64,000 nucleotides of DNA from Marasmius tenuissimus (Eukaryota > Basidiomycota > Agaricomycetes > Agaricales > Marasmiaceae): NCBI GenBank assembly GCA_029532415.1, contig JAQOTA010000054.1, positions 1,240,001 through 1,304,000 of the forward strand. The letters run 5' to 3'. Position 1 is the first letter of the stretch; every line of letters begins with the position of its first letter. The translations under genes were made by a program, and so were the position numbers. Below the pieces are notes generated by a model. It was not told the DNA's origin. It worked only from the letters and a program-made list of their open reading frames with translations, and did not search any database. Below, one piece after another: positions 45,654 through 57,679 of this stretch.

Positions 45654-46015
45654 TCCAGGGAAAGACGCCAAAGTCACACGGCAATTGCCGGTTTGGCGCC
45701 CAAACCAGCTCAAGCGTCTGTGCCGTGACAAGCGACTGTTTGTTTGTCCCTCTCCCTCCCGTTATCGCCGTCGCCATCGCCTGTCCCTCCCCATCGTTTG
45801 CCGCTCCACGTTTACCGTTCCTTCCCCCCTCTTGCTCGTTATTTCACATTTGATGGCTCACTCGCTTGATCGACAGCGACGAGCTCACCGCCGGCAAGCA
45901 TGGCCACGTCACGACCGCCTCTCTCTCATCGCTACCATCCTCCGTCTCGTCGACACCCTACGAAACGGCTGCGATCCTTGGGATCCTTTTCGCTATAGCA
46001 CTGCTGACGGGTTTT

Positions 46016-47518
46016 ATGGGCCGCGCAACGAAATGCAAGCTTGGTTTGACACTGAAAGAGTATACTTTCCCGGATGAAAAAACCTACAAACTGTGAGTGT
46101 CTCGTCAGCTGTTTTTGCACACTTCCTCACTCTCGAATAGAGACGACATGAATGTTCCTCAGCTGAAGGAAATATGCAGAGAGTTCGCATTATCACCCAC
46201 CGGGGTAAAATCCACACTATTGGAGAGGTTGATTGAATTCAGTGAGAGTCCAGGAAAATGGGACGTGTGCGTGAATGTTTCGTTTCTATTCTCACTATTC
46301 ATTACTGAATCTATTCTCAGAATCAAGCCCGGTGCTCGACGCAGTCACAAAGGTCCACGGAATGGTTCTCAAGCGGCATCAAAACACCTTTCTCAGCAGC
46401 GTCGCCTCGCTCAGTTTGGAAGCATGGATTCGGTGAATGGTCCAAAGCTTGATGCTCTCAAGCACAATGATCCCCGCACGCAGCACGAGATACAGGATAT
46501 GCTTAAATTTGTGCGTTATCTGTTATTTTCGGACTGCCATCAACATTCTAACTACCTTCAGTGTGCTCGCTACGTAGCTGAACATCCTGAGATCCAGAAA
46601 CCCCGTCCAAAGAAACCGCAGGTGACAGAAACTGCCAACAAGGTGAGCAGTTCGTTGCATTAAAATATGCGGCGCCTCATCTCCCCCGATTGATAGGTTA
46701 TCGATGCGGGAACACTCTCCAAGCAGATAGACGGACTCTCGAGTCAACTCAACTCGTTCATGCTAGGAAACCACGGAGTACCAGCGCACCCCCCTCTACC
46801 ATCACTGTCTATTCCCCCCTCTTCCATGCTCTTGTCATCACGTTCAGCTAGCATTGTGGTCCCCCCATCACTGCCTTCCAACATCGCACTGCCCAGCGAC
46901 TCATTGCCGGCAGTCGTATCAGTCTCATATCCGCCATCGGTTTCAATAAATTCACGAACAACCTCATCTCCGTTCCAGCCATCCCTCGTTTCAGTATCGA
47001 AGCAGATTCCTTTGATCACCGATGACACCAATGACCCCATCAAGACTTTGACTATTGCATCGGGCGTCACGTTCAACTACCGACTGTCGGAGGTCCCAGA
47101 TCCTCGGTCAATATCTTATGCTAAGGACATTGAGCGGTTGGCGCGACAGTGGAGTGACGACCACCCCCTTTTCAAAGCCGATGATTGCGAGGTCAAGATC
47201 CAAGGCCACGGTATCGCCCTCAAGTACTGGCCAGAGATTTTTGGCGTCAAACCCAAAGGCTCTTCGGACCGTCGGTGGAGTTCAATGAAGGCCACGCATA
47301 ACGAATGGAAGGTGAGACCATTCGCATTCATGTTGTCTGAATACAATGATTGATATCTTTCTCAGTGGGTTGCCTCAGAATACCTCGAGCATGACTCTGA
47401 TGAGGATTTCTGGGCGAAATTTCGGAATGAAAAGAAGCCCGATAAGCGTATGTCGTACACGGAGATTGTGAGAGCACTTCGGGAGAGTCGAAAGGCATCA
47501 GCGACAGGTGGGGATTAG
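46016..47518 (+). CDS. SAP-domain DNA-binding protein (right copy)
   Basis: Same gene as 10972-12474. The spliced order is KEYTFPDEKTYKLDD, the SAP motif (NVPQLKEICREFALS...), a basic linker, KRLAQF-like and AEHPEIQKPRPKKPQ segments, a Pro/Ser-rich stretch, a C-terminal region with QGHGIALKYWPEIFG and EHDSDEDFWAKFRNE, and stop at 47518. The start at 46016 is the nearest in-frame ATG; a longer open frame extends to about 45866 without an ATG. The conserved C-terminal part (Trp and charged residues, no known name) may be a second DNA-binding region. Confidence 0.7.
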
Positions 47519-47680
47519 CAATGTAGCATAAACCTTTCTTGCTAGTTTACGCGCTCTACTTTATATTCAATTAATGTTGTTCCTTGTCGTTGTTTGTGGG
47601 TGCGAGGTCGATCGTTGATCAAGTTTGTCCGAAGCCATGGAGAGGGGCTATTTACGGCTCTTCTTCATACGACTGCAAGT

Positions 47681-49470
47681 ATGGGAGTCCGGGATCTATG
47701 GGGACACATCAAGCAATTCCGGAAAACATGCTCCATGATAGAGTGGACGTCGGCGAAACGGGACAAGCTGGGGGGGCAAATTCCCCGTATTGGGATTGAT
47801 GCGAAGTAAGGCTTTATTGTGTTCATTCTCTCAGCTTGTCCTGATAACCTTTCATTACAGTAACCTTCTCACATCACTGCTCGTGTCTTCATTTAATACT
47901 ACCCACATGAATGGCAACGGCGCAATTGGAAATCTCCTCTCTACATTGTGTCGATACAGTTGTGGACAAGCTGTATTGATTTTTGTATTCGATGGGCCTC
48001 GAGCTTCCTACTACAAGACATCAAATGTGCCGATTGGGTCGATTCCATTTCATGAAGAAGCCAAGATTCTGATACGAGCCTTTGGAGGCTACATTCTTGA
48101 GGTGAGCTCGGCTCCAGGCTTGACCTTTGCGATTGCTCATACATCGTGGTGGACTACTCTCAAATATATTCAGGCTCCTGCCGAAGCTGATGCGCAACTT
48201 TCTTGGATGATGGACAAAGGGATATTGGACGCGGTTATTTCAGAAGATAGCGACATGATTGTACGAGGTGCTTGTACTGTCCTGCGCTTCAATGCGTAAG
48301 TCTTTGCCCCCTATTGTCCTCTATGCAGTATTTACTCGTGAGCAGTGAGCAGACCGCTGAAGATAATCATCAAGAGATCTTCTTTGATGAATATACATTC
48401 ACAGACCTCAAACATTCTGAATGCCATCTCACAAGGGGTGGATTACTCCTTGTTGCACTTCTTGTTGGGAACGACTACGCCAACGGAATTGATGGGTGTG
48501 GGGTAGTCACCGCTATCCAATTAGCAAGCTGTGGGCTTGGCGACACACTCCGCAATGGCTACCTCTCCATTTGCTCGGACCCGGTCAGCTCAGAAACAGC
48601 CACGCTTCAATCTCGGCTTTGCAGGTTCTACATGAACTGGCGTGAGCATCTCTGTAAAGAGCTTGCGACCAACTCAGCTGGAAAACTGACTCGTCGCCTG
48701 CCAAGCTTGGTCAATAAGATTGAGGGCGACACTTCATTCCCCGCCACGGATGCACTACGTGGATACCTACAGCAAGAGGTAACTCACATTCCTATGAGTT
48801 CTCGGGTCGACACAAGAAAACCCTTTGCCACTGAGCCTTTCATGCACGGTGGCGTGCCCCGAAATCATGTTCGTTCACCATTCTGGTCCACCAACCCGTC
48901 GTATGGACCTCAGCCAATCTCTGTGGAGCACGTTACCCGCTTCTGTGCTGTGCGGATGCACTTGGACCCAGAGCGAGTCCTGTCGTACTTTCATAAGTAC
49001 TTGTGGAAGCCAGTAGTTATGCAGATGTATATCTCGGTATGCTATTCACGCTGAATCTTTTGGTTGTGGTGTCACTGAATGATTTCTCCTCTCAGCCGTT
49101 TCTTAGCTGCGACTCCATTCAACTTACGACAGGGACGCCAGCAGAAATCCGCCTTCACGGATTCTATAAAGTCGGTATTGACTCCACTCTTGCTCCATTG
49201 AAGACGCAACCTAACACGCGCGTCCGCGTGCGGTACAATACGGAGGGACTCCGAACAATTGTTGTCTCCACTCTGTCATCAATCAATCCAGAGGTCAATA
49301 TACACCCTCGTCCGGGGCAGGAGAAGGCAGTTATACACCACGAAAAGCGGGCTATGCCCTGGGTGTATCAGTTGAACCTACCTCATTTAGACGCGGACTC
49401 AGACAATGATGATTCAGAGGTCGAATACTTGTACACACGAAGGGGTGGTGTAATACGCAAAGGTGATTAG
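47681..49470 (+). CDS. XPG/FEN1-family structure-specific nuclease (right copy)
   Basis: Five exons from MGVRDLWG at 47681 to GGVIRKGD-stop at 49470; open throughout. Motifs are as in the left copy: IGIDAN, FVFDGP, PAEADAQL, SEDSD and GNDY provide the seven expected metal-binding acids. A C-terminal region of about 250 residues (RRLPSLVNKIEGD, VEHVTRFCAVRMHLDPERVL, then an acidic DSDNDDSEVEYLY tail) has no recognised domain; GEN1/Yen1 relatives have a chromodomain-like region here. Preservation of both copies without a stop suggests recent function. Confidence 0.85.
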
Positions 49471-49536
49471 TATATAATATTCTATTCTATTCTACATTAT
49501 CAATAGTTCTACAACTGCAATACAGGATAGTATAAC

Positions 49537-51473
49537 CTACAGACCAAAACACTCACAATTACGACCGCAATGAGAACATCGCACGGCTTGGGACTTGTCC
49601 ATCTTGAAAAACTGCTCTCTCGGATACATAGGATCATCATTCCAAGAAATGAGATACTTGACTATCGTCAAGTTCGAGAAATCCGTGCTCCACCCGCCCC
49701 ATTCACAAATCTTGCGTAAGTTCCAGCGAAGGTAGACATAGAGCCATTGGCAGCCCCCCCGCCGGAAGGAGTGCGTGCCAAACGGTGCAGGGTCAATCTC
49801 AATGTCTAAAAGACAGTTTCGAAAGGCTTCAAGGAATGCCTGCGAGGTCTAAACACTGTATCAGCACGGAATGAACCAAGGAGTTCTGATCGGGGGGGAC
49901 GTACCATAGGCGTATCATTTGGACAAAGCCGATCTGTCTTGGTTATCTTGGGGAAAAGATAGCCATGAGTGATTTTCGTAGTATTGATCCACTCGGCGAA
50001 GGCGCGGATGGGGCAGAGGTGCATCAAGTCGCTCGGCATCTCGTGAAGATAAAACGGCTTGATCTCTAGAGATAAGGTCAGGGCCAGCACGGACAGGCAA
50101 ACAAAGTAAATCACTCACTTCCAAATTGGTTAGTTTTTCGGAACGGCAACATGAGTTGGATGTAATACTGACCATCTTCGTCTTTCAGTAGTTGGATGTC
50201 TTGCATTCGGATATTGAGAACCTCATCAACACGTAGGAGACATAGGAACGCGAGGACAAAGGCAAGATGGAGGAGCCGTCGAAGTCGAGGTCCTCCCCAC
50301 GCTTTGGGATCGGACCCCTCACGACTCTGCTTTTCGAACGGCTTGAGGTCCCAATATCCTTTGAGGCGCGCATAGTCCCACATCAGCCCAATCATCTCCT
50401 AGAATCCACATTAGGTTAGCCTCTAGAAGAAACATAAATGATGGCGAAGACTCGCAGGTTTGATAGCACGTGCGCTCGTTGCTTCTTCTCCAGCTTGCAC
50501 CTGTAGGATGAGCGGAATAGCAGAATAGGTTAGTTTGCCGCGGAGAGTTTATAGCTGTCTTACCCACCTTCCGACGCCGGAGGCTCATCATGTACAAGGA
50601 AACCTTCTCCGAGACCGAAGGATTACCCAACATCTTGCCCGTTACCTCACTCTCATGCCACGGCTGCGAACCAAGTCCATAGATCCGCCCGAAGAGAAAT
50701 GTTATGGCTGCACGCATTTTCTGAGCATGAGCATAAGAGCTCCGTTCTTCATGTAGAGGTTTGGCCTCGCCAGTCTCCAGATCAATAGAGTCGCATCTGA
50801 AAGGTCGTAAGAATAGCTGAAAAAAATGAGTAGGGACCCGACTCACGCTTTCATAATCCATGCACAGATTATATCCGGTGAGCTCTCGTGTGGCGTCTTA
50901 CTGAAGAACTCAATTCCTTCAGGTAAGAGGTTCCGAGCACAGACAAACTTTTCCATCTGTGCCCCAAGCCTAAGAAGAATTAGCACCATACTCGACAGAA
51001 TTGACAGAGTGATGAAGAACTTACCGGTGGTATGCCGCTACAGTTTCGTCACTAGCGCCCTTGGCATGTGCATTTACGACTTTGCTGATACCAGATGTGG
51101 CGGCTGGGACATCTTTTGAGGGCGGCTTGATTGACTGCGAAGGGACTTTGTCCGAGGGTACTTTGAGCCGCATCGAGGTTTCCCCTGCTTGGACCGTCTC
51201 AACTCCTATCCGAAGCGGCCCAGTGTCGCTGTACTCTTCGACTCCTTCCATCTCGTCATCTTTATCCCCTCCCTTGTTGTGCGCGCCACTGCCGTCATTG
51301 TCATCGTTGCCGGTGGTGTCGTTCTGGGTGAGCCCATTGCTGGCCGGAAAAGCTTCAGCGGCCTCCTGTTCAGCCATTAGGTCGTCTTCAGCTTGAGCCA
51401 CCTCCGCTAAGTCAACGGAATCATAAATCTTCGAAAGGCCGTTGAACTGGAGAGACGAAGTGGCTTGATCCAT
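49537..51473 (-). CDS. tyrosine recombinase (YR) of the mobile element, intact copy
   Basis: About eight exons from ATG at 51473 (MDQATSSLQFNGLSK) to stop at 49537. An acidic N-terminus (NDDNDGSGAHNKGGDKDDE) is followed by a core-binding region (MRAAITFLFGRIYGLG, NPSVSEKVSLYMMSLRRRK). The catalytic domain has Arg in LCLLRVDEVL, GYLFPKITK, the HSFRRGG box, WGGWS, and Tyr in TIVKYLISW. The C-terminus CSHCGRNCECFGL could bind metal. One intron uses a GC donor (CCT|GCGAGT). The motif set and spacing fit the integrase/recombinase superfamily used by Cryptons and DIRS elements. It is not the DUF3435 type of Starship captains as far as I can tell. It presumably recombines GAGAAGT sites. Confidence 0.8.
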
Positions 51474-53169
51474 GTCCAAGCAGGAGCAGTGAACACAGGG
51501 GCGGAGGTTTTGTTTACACCCCGCAGCTCGCTACGCTTATATGCCTGAAGACCCGTCCTACGAATGTGTTAGTCATTCAACGTTCAATGCTAAGTATGAT
51601 GTAAAAGAGAAACATTTACATGCCTGATTCAGGGACCCGGTCTCCTTCTGAATCATAAACAAAATATCCTGTACAATGAAGAATACCTCGGAATATAAGA
51701 CAACAGTGAGAAGAGCGAGACAAAACTCACAGGTATACAAAGACCGCCGAAGGTATGAGCATGCGCGCATTGTTCATGCTACTGTGTTTTCCCGGCAGAG
51801 GAAGAAGCGAGAGCTCGCGAGGGACGATCCCAAACAAGCAAGAACTGCAAGACGTGGCTTTGAGGACTGAAGTTTCAACTTGTACGAGGAAGGTCTCGGA
51901 GTCGTTGCAGACATGACGGTGATAGTAACGGTGCACCACCCTTCAGTAACCTGTATCAAGATGCGAGTTTTTAGGTTCCAATAGGAAAGAGAAAACAAAA
52001 AAGCTCACTCACTGTATTTGGATGCAGGCAGACTGAGACCCCAATATCACGCTACTGTTAGATGTGTTTGCATGAGACAGAAGGGCGGTGACCAAGGAAA
52101 ACAGAAACAACGAGAGTAAGAGAAGGAGGTGCACCCGCAGCTTCATCCACCAGGGTCGGGGTCTCCACCTTGGTAGCACCTCCCTTGCCCGTTGTTGATA
52201 GCTTGGAGCCTCAGACGCGTACCGTAAAAAATATGTGCCGCGTATCTTGTCAACGGTCGGTGGTGGGTGAAGAGTCAAGACAAGCTGGTGGAGTGTAAGC
52301 GAGACTGATATTTCATACAGATAAACATACCCGAGCCCTTGGAGACGTCTATCAGTGTTTGGCCGCGTCTGGCCGCGTCTTTTTGAGCAGTAGGAAAGCA
52401 TTCCGAAAGAATTTTGGCGGAGGAGGAAGGTCAGAACAAACGAGAAAGACGCCAGCACAGCAAAGACGGTCCGTGCGCCAATCTCCCACGATACGCGTCA
52501 ACAGAAAACGCGTAACTGGCTCATCCGTGGCTCTCGACAAGCCCCAAGCGCGTCGAGCTCAATTCCGTACATAATAATTCATGCCGCACTGAACCTGGTT
52601 GTATTTATTCCGCACTTCTCCCAACGGGCTACTGTTCTTTCCTCTATACAGTCACCTCAGTACTTTACTGTCTATGGCACCTGCTCTCATTCTTGTTGCT
52701 CGACAAAGAGAAGGCTCAGGCTCGATTCATCAAGGAAATGGGTGCTCCCAAGGGGCATCTTCTGTCTCTCTACCTAGGTGAGCAAAAATTTCAGTTTGTA
52801 TTCCACAAATATTCTCTACAAATTACAATTTACCCCCGCGAAATCCCTACGAACTGTCCCTCCATTGATTCTACGTTCCTTGCTTTTCCCTGTTTCTCCG
52901 TTTTGAGTCTCGTTGTCTCGTCGAAGGCTCTTGAATATTCCAGTTTCTCCCACTTCCATTTTCCCTACTTTCTGCGACGGCGATCTCATCCCTCTGTTAT
53001 TGGCGTCGGGTAGAACCAAACCAGTTTGCTCCCGCGTATCCGGCTAGACAGCCCCTGGCTCGGATTCCCTCGGCTCAAGGCCGGTGTTTGGTCCACCTCA
53101 CGCTCGTCACACAGACGGCTCACTGTGACCACTCGTTACTGTTACGTCTTTCCTTCACTTGGAGGTTTT
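51474..53169. other. right-copy region upstream of the YR gene, no confident gene
   Basis: Same sequence as 5322-7017 inverted, with one base change noted at 52981 (C here, giving an open frame where the left copy has a stop). A plus-strand segment around 52693-52776 (DKEKAQARFIKEMGAPKGHL) before GTGAGC looks like an exon but no gene could be built. Confidence 0.35.
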
Positions 53170-53176
53170 ACTTCTC
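53170..53176 (-). repeat. element end, GAGAAGT (right copy, outer)
   Basis: ACTTCTC on the plus strand; counterpart of 5315-5321. Confidence 0.75.
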
Positions 53177-53420
53177 GGGGACTGTCACTTGACTATCTAT
53201 GCATATAGCTATCCCGATTGGCTTAGCAAGCTGCCTGTGATACTACTTATCAGTGATCACAGAAGGAAGACTCACCACTGCCTCCGAACGATCGGTTCAC
53301 AAATTACTCCTCTCCTGCGTGCCCAACGTTCTTCTGTGGCTGCACCCATGATCGCCAGTTCTGGTCACCCCTTGTCAAGAGACAGTCCAGGCTCACGAGG
53401 ACTTGGATTTACATTCTAAG
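53177..53420 (-). pseudogene. 5' fragment of the broken protein kinase gene
   Basis: Read on the minus strand towards 53177, the frame TCA AGT GAC AGT CCC joins CGA GAA GTA CTA GAG through the shared GAGAAGT. This gives SDSPREVLEQC, the start of the exon now at 12844. Further upstream an exon-like segment starts MGAATEERWARRRG at 53349 and is followed by GTGAGT. The splice between these two pieces does not resolve cleanly, so the true start is uncertain. Confidence 0.55.
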
Positions 53421-54815
53421 TACGTTCGAATGTTGACCAGGCCCCCACCGTTGCAAGTCCAAGAACTACACCGCTCGCAATTCCACACCGAGAAATGAGG
53501 AAGAAGTGGAGAGGGGATTACTATGAAGCTATTTTTGTGTCAACTGACGGGAACACTCCGAGCTTCTAGCAAAAGCCGAGGGGAGCAAGGGTCTAAGTCC
53601 TATATCGCTGAAGGTGAAGGGGGCGGGCTTCTGGTAGAGTGCCAGTATCCCAGAGCCATTTCAGCAATCTCCGAAAATGGCTCGGCCGCTTTCGGCCAGC
53701 CGTTACCATGTGGCTCAGTATCGAATAAAGATGTATACTTATGATGAAGACCAAAGTGCAAGCCTAGGACAAGATAGAAGGCACGTATTGATGGTATTCA
53801 CTACACCAACTGACAAAAGTACGTCAACCGCAAACACTCAACTTGAAGCCAAGGGATGTCACCAAAAAATCTTTATATACAATCTTCCCATACAATCTCA
53901 AGGCCCTTCGGGACCCCCTCCCCCCTCCCTCCTACCATTTTGGGAAAGTATTTTTCGCAGTCACATGTCGGTCCCACCTCTCAAACACATCTTGACAATG
54001 TATTTTCTGGTCTGGTTAGGTGCTAATCTGCTTAAATGGGTACCAAGAGCTACTGAGAGCCTCTGGACTGACCCAGGGAATGGTCAGTCATCATATGTGC
54101 AACAAGAAGGTCCAGATTCCGGACTCCAAACTCCGTCCTCGATGGGACATAAGCTACAAATACAATGTTCACGCCCGATTTTCGGGCAAAAACATGGAAG
54201 TATAGCCCTTTTTAGTGATCTACTTCATTCTCTAGCCTCCTGGTATTCCAAATTAGTTTCAAAAGGTCTCAAAAGTGCTCTCGAGCTTCCTCAGCAAGAG
54301 AGGTCACTTTTTGACTTTAAGGGCCCGGAGACCCGGGCCACAGTCTTGTTCCCATGAACTTTTTCGGTCCAAGCAAATGTAGAATCAATTTCAGCGCCGA
54401 TTCCGCTGGGAATTTTATTTTAGACATTGCCATCTTGAGGACGGAGTACATACTATACGTGGCCGGTGGCACCTGCAGGTTCTTTGGCCCGAAACCTACA
54501 GGTCGTACTGACTCCCGCCTGCGGGATGGGTTGTTTTTCGCCTGTGGATTGATCGATGCAGTATCGGAGGACCCAGTGCTGATCGGGCTTCGAGAACGAA
54601 CTCGGTCGCCCCGCCAGCGCTCGACAATCGTACTCCATCACTTGGGTTGTCTTTCACGATGAAGACATGTAGGTCCTTCGACACGCGGATGAGCGGAGTA
54701 ATACCACTATCATGATGATTTCACGACCATGTTCTGTATCAGAATCACTACATGATATTGATCAAAGTCCACTTCTAAAATGTCAAACCTGACCCATTCA
54801 ACCTCCAAAGCCCAT
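53421..54815. other. 1.4 kb without a confident gene
   Basis: A 226-codon plus-strand frame (53677-54357) has no ATG-proximal support, biased composition and no recognisable motif, so I did not call it. The T-rich sequence near 54200-54400 looks like repeat or transposon debris, without identifiable ends. Confidence 0.4.
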
Positions 54816-55565
54816 CTAAAGTCCATAAAGATCTGCAAAGGGATCATACGTCGAATTCAATATCCTGAGATACTCCATCCCATTCGCAATATCCATCGCG
54901 GTCTCGTTCCCATACACCTTCTCCATCCAAGCCAGCGTCGCATCAATTCCAGCGGCTACCCCACTCGAAGTCCAGACATTCCCATCCTCGACCCAACGAG
55001 CATGGGTTATCCAGTTGGTGTTATTCCCCAGTCCTTCTCGGCCCGCCCAAGAACGCTTGTTGGACGTCGCGTTACGGTTGTCAAGAACGCCGGCACGTGC
55101 GGTTAGCCAAGCACCCGTGCATATGCTGAGGAGATATTGGACCCTGGGATATGTCTCCCGAATAAATTTGATCTGGTTGTCGAGATCTGGTGAGCGAGAA
55201 CCGAGGCCGCTGGGGACGAAGAGGACGTCCAACTTTTCTGGCGGGTTTGAGAAGGTGTGGGTCGGGACAAGGCTCTGAGAAAAGTTGGAGTTGTGTGGGT
55301 TCATGGCAGCAGAGCGGGGTTTCGTAGAAACTGGGTCAAGGGTGTTGGCGATGAGGTGAAGGTTCATGGGGTGCCTCATCGAGAGGAGGTTGAGAGCGCT
55401 GAAGGGACCGCCGACGTCGATGATATCGAAGGAGTCAAAGAGAACAATTCCAAAATCGACGGGTAAGCTCGCATTGGTCGCTGGGGTGCTGCTATCTGCT
55501 TGTCCGCTGCAAAATGCGGCGGTAGCGACCAGAACGAGTAGTGCACGTTTGACGGGGTTGAACAT
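54816..55565 (-). CDS. secreted DJ-1/PfpI-family (class I glutamine amidotransferase-like) protein
   Basis: Intronless, 249 residues. The N-terminus MFNPVKRALLVLVATAAFCS is a signal peptide with a likely cleavage before QADSS. The body is the DJ-1/PfpI fold: FGIVLFDSFDIIDVGGPFSA at the start, LDVLFVPSGLGSRS, and the nucleophile elbow LLSICTGAWLTARAGVL with the Cys in place. ARWVEDGNVWTSSGVAAGID follows, typical of the isonitrile hydratase/AraC-GATase subgroup. Length matches the family. Predicted to be exported; several N-x-S/T sites could be glycosylated. Enzymatic role unknown. Confidence 0.85.
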   Translation of the reverse strand: MFNPVKRALLVLVATAAFCSGQADSSTPATNASLPVDFGIVLFDSFDIIDVGGPFSALNLLSMRHPMNLHLIANTLDPVSTKPRSAAMNPHNSNFSQSLVPTHTFSNPPEKLDVLFVPSGLGSRSPDLDNQIKFIRETYPRVQYLLSICTGAWLTARAGVLDNRNATSNKRSWAGREGLGNNTNWITHARWVEDGNVWTSSGVAAGIDATLAWMEKVYGNETAMDIANGMEYLRILNSTYDPFADLYGL

Positions 55566-56790
55566 GTTGTGAGTTCACGGCAGTGAAGCAATTCGTGGTC
55601 GAACGCGGCCCTTTTATAGTAGGATATTCCGGTTGTGCATCTCCAAGATCTTTGATTGACTGTCGAGAGCCCATGATCATTGAAAAGAGAAAGATAAGCG
55701 ATCGTCATGAAACGCCCCGGGGCCGTTGCATCCGCTTAAACGGAGCCACAGGTCTAAAGGTATTACGCTACATGTATTTCGACCACTGAGCCGAAGAGAG
55801 ACGAGTCGCGGTCGCGACCCACCTGTGATCTTGTCCACCGAGTGGTCTTGTATTGCATCCAGCATAAAATTTCGGGAACCCCTCCCTCCATACTACCCCC
55901 ATGGGGCGCAAGATGCTGCCAAGCTGCCATCCGCAGAGAGGTTACAATATGCAACACCCACCCGCGACCGAGGGCCTTCAAAAAGACATGACCTGAGGCG
56001 GGAGGAGGCATGGCAGCTGTCGAACGTTGACCGTGAAGCCCAATGTACATTCAAAGTTGAAGGTTTCGGAAAGAATTGTGCTCGGAGCGATAAGACCCGC
56101 TAACCACAAGATCTATTTTCCGAGTCAAACTCCGAGAATCGAACGACGAGTTGGCGAAGGATCGTGCATTCCTAGGGACCAAAGGGACAGTAGGCAGGAT
56201 CCGAACCGAGAATGCAAACGTCTGACTAAAAGCTCCCCGGAATAGAGCACTGAACAAGCTTGACTAAACCCAAGCATTTCCCGTTAGATATTGTCGTTAT
56301 CGTGTTATGAAACCCATTGATGTCGAGTGAATTTGTGGGATGGAACTGCAAGGCGGCCAGTATCAAGTTAGGCGAATGATCATTTGTGAATTTGTGAAAG
56401 AGTGGGGTTTTCGACGCACCTCAGGGGGAATCAGAAACTCTCAACATCTTCACCTTTCAATATCGCCGCTTGTGCATCAAGGTTTCCTGGCGAAGGTCGT
56501 CAAGGTATCCTACATCCGAGTCCATGAGAAGAGGATCCGTCACTAGAGGCAAGCCGTTCAGGGCGCATGAGTATGGTGGGCGAAAGAAAGCATGTCGGGA
56601 AGCATGTCGTTTCTTTTGTATCGACTCAGGCGCCCCCGGAAAATGCCGTGAGGGCGAGCCAATTTTGCCCACGAGTCAATTTTGCTTGCTGAAGCAATGT
56701 GATTGGCTAGGCAAGACGCGACCTTCGTGATCGTGGTATTCAATACGCATATCCTTCTAATGGGCCATGGCCGTCTGGGACCTAGGTTAC
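55566..56790. other. 1.2 kb without a recognisable gene
   Basis: Only short frames. Two GTTCGATTCT/GTTCGGATCC-like motifs around 56130-56200 (minus strand) resemble tRNA B boxes but no cloverleaf forms. Confidence 0.45.
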
Positions 56791-57154
56791 TCACTTTCCC
56801 CAAGTAGATGAGAGCTTACACCACCCGGACCCAAGGTCTGAAGATCTGAAACTCATGGGCTGACGCGGAGAAGCCGTTACAAAGATACGAGCGTTGTCCA
56901 CAGCAATGTCCGAAGAAAGGTCGTCGTCGTCTCTCTGGAGACGGATACCCTCAGACAAGAACTTTTTGAAAGTCATTGTCGAACTGATCTTCATCGTTCG
57001 TGGAATGCGACTCGTATCGAGATCAACTTCTGAGGATACGGAGAAGAAGACAACATTAATGCTGTCTGGAAGGGGTGGTGCTAAGAACCATGTGAGACGT
57101 GCGCGCATAGAAGTAGGATCAACAGAACGTACCGTCGGATGGCTGTTGCGACAT
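56791..57154 (-). CDS. small hypothetical protein
   Basis: Two exons: MSQQPSD at 57154, an intron of about 70 nt (GTACGT to CTTCCAG), then DSINVVFFSVSSEVDLDTSR, TMTFKKFLSEGIRLQRDDDD, LSSDIAVDNARIFVTASPRQ and a stop near 56791, roughly 108 residues. A last intron at GTAAGC is possible. No family was recognised; the length and composition suggest a small globular protein. Confidence 0.45.
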
Positions 57155-57331
57155 GGTGCTGGCGTGCAAGTGGAATACACCTTCGGCATAGACCGCAGGT
57201 CTTATATACCACAAATTTAGACAATAAATCCAACTTCCTGACCCGAGGAGGCAGCATATCCAATGAACATACCGATTGGTGCTAAGAATGGTAACAAAGG
57301 AACGTCCGTAGATACCTAAAAGTGGCAGCCC

Positions 57332-57583
57332 TCAGAAAATTTTCGCATTGTTAAAGGCAGGGCGAGGGTGGCCCCGTGTAAAGAGCGCATGGGGAATACC
57401 GGGCATCTCACTGACTCGAATAATCAAGTCTGTTGTGACCCAGTAGATAATGTGGCCTTCCCTTCTGGATGATGTGGCAGAGAAGAAAGATTCGAACAAC
57501 TGAGTTGCCCCAGGGGCCAGCGTAAACATTAAAACAAACAGTCGGGGCCGGACCGCGGTAAACGCCTTGTTATGGATTTCCAT
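57332..57583 (-). CDS. short ORF, possible small protein
   Basis: 83 codons from ATG at 57583 (MEIHNKAFTAVRPRLFVLMF) with a hydrophobic N-terminal half. No homologue recognised and no splice continuation found; it could be a gene fragment or chance. Confidence 0.25.
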   Translation of the reverse strand: MEIHNKAFTAVRPRLFVLMFTLAPGATQLFESFFSATSSRREGHIIYWVTTDLIIRVSEMPGIPHALFTRGHPRPAFNNAKIF

Positions 57584-57679
57584 GATGAGCTGAGCTTCAA
57601 CTGCTGGCTCGGACTAATTTTCGACCCACTTCCATTGTCAACCAGCATCCTCTCGACTCTCTCTTGTGCGGCCAAGCAC

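Larger units (their letters stand above)
45647..53176 (-). mobile_element. tyrosine-recombinase element, right copy (7,530 bp), apparently intact
   Basis: Inverted counterpart of 5315-12843, one base longer because it has four C/G bases at 49950-49953 where the left copy has three. All three genes are open in this copy. Both ends carry GAGAAGT in the same orientation. If this copy is removed leaving one GAGAAGT, and the central segment is flipped, a kinase exon reads through (…SDSPREVLEQ…). This implies the insertion target already contained the 7-mer. Confidence 0.85.

Noticed and set aside
13040..53176. reading the whole inverted-repeat structure as one giant transposon with 7.5-kb terminal repeats
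   Set aside because: The outer flanks share no common target duplication beyond GAGAAGT. The junction evidence (kinase exon, intergenic block) shows two separate insertions followed by inversion.
53677..54357. 226-codon plus-strand open frame
   Set aside because: No motif, irregular composition and no intron support; it could equally be transposon debris.
56100..56250. two B-box-like motifs (GTTCGATTCT, GTTCGGATCC) on the minus strand
   Set aside because: No cloverleaf can be drawn around either; stems do not pair.
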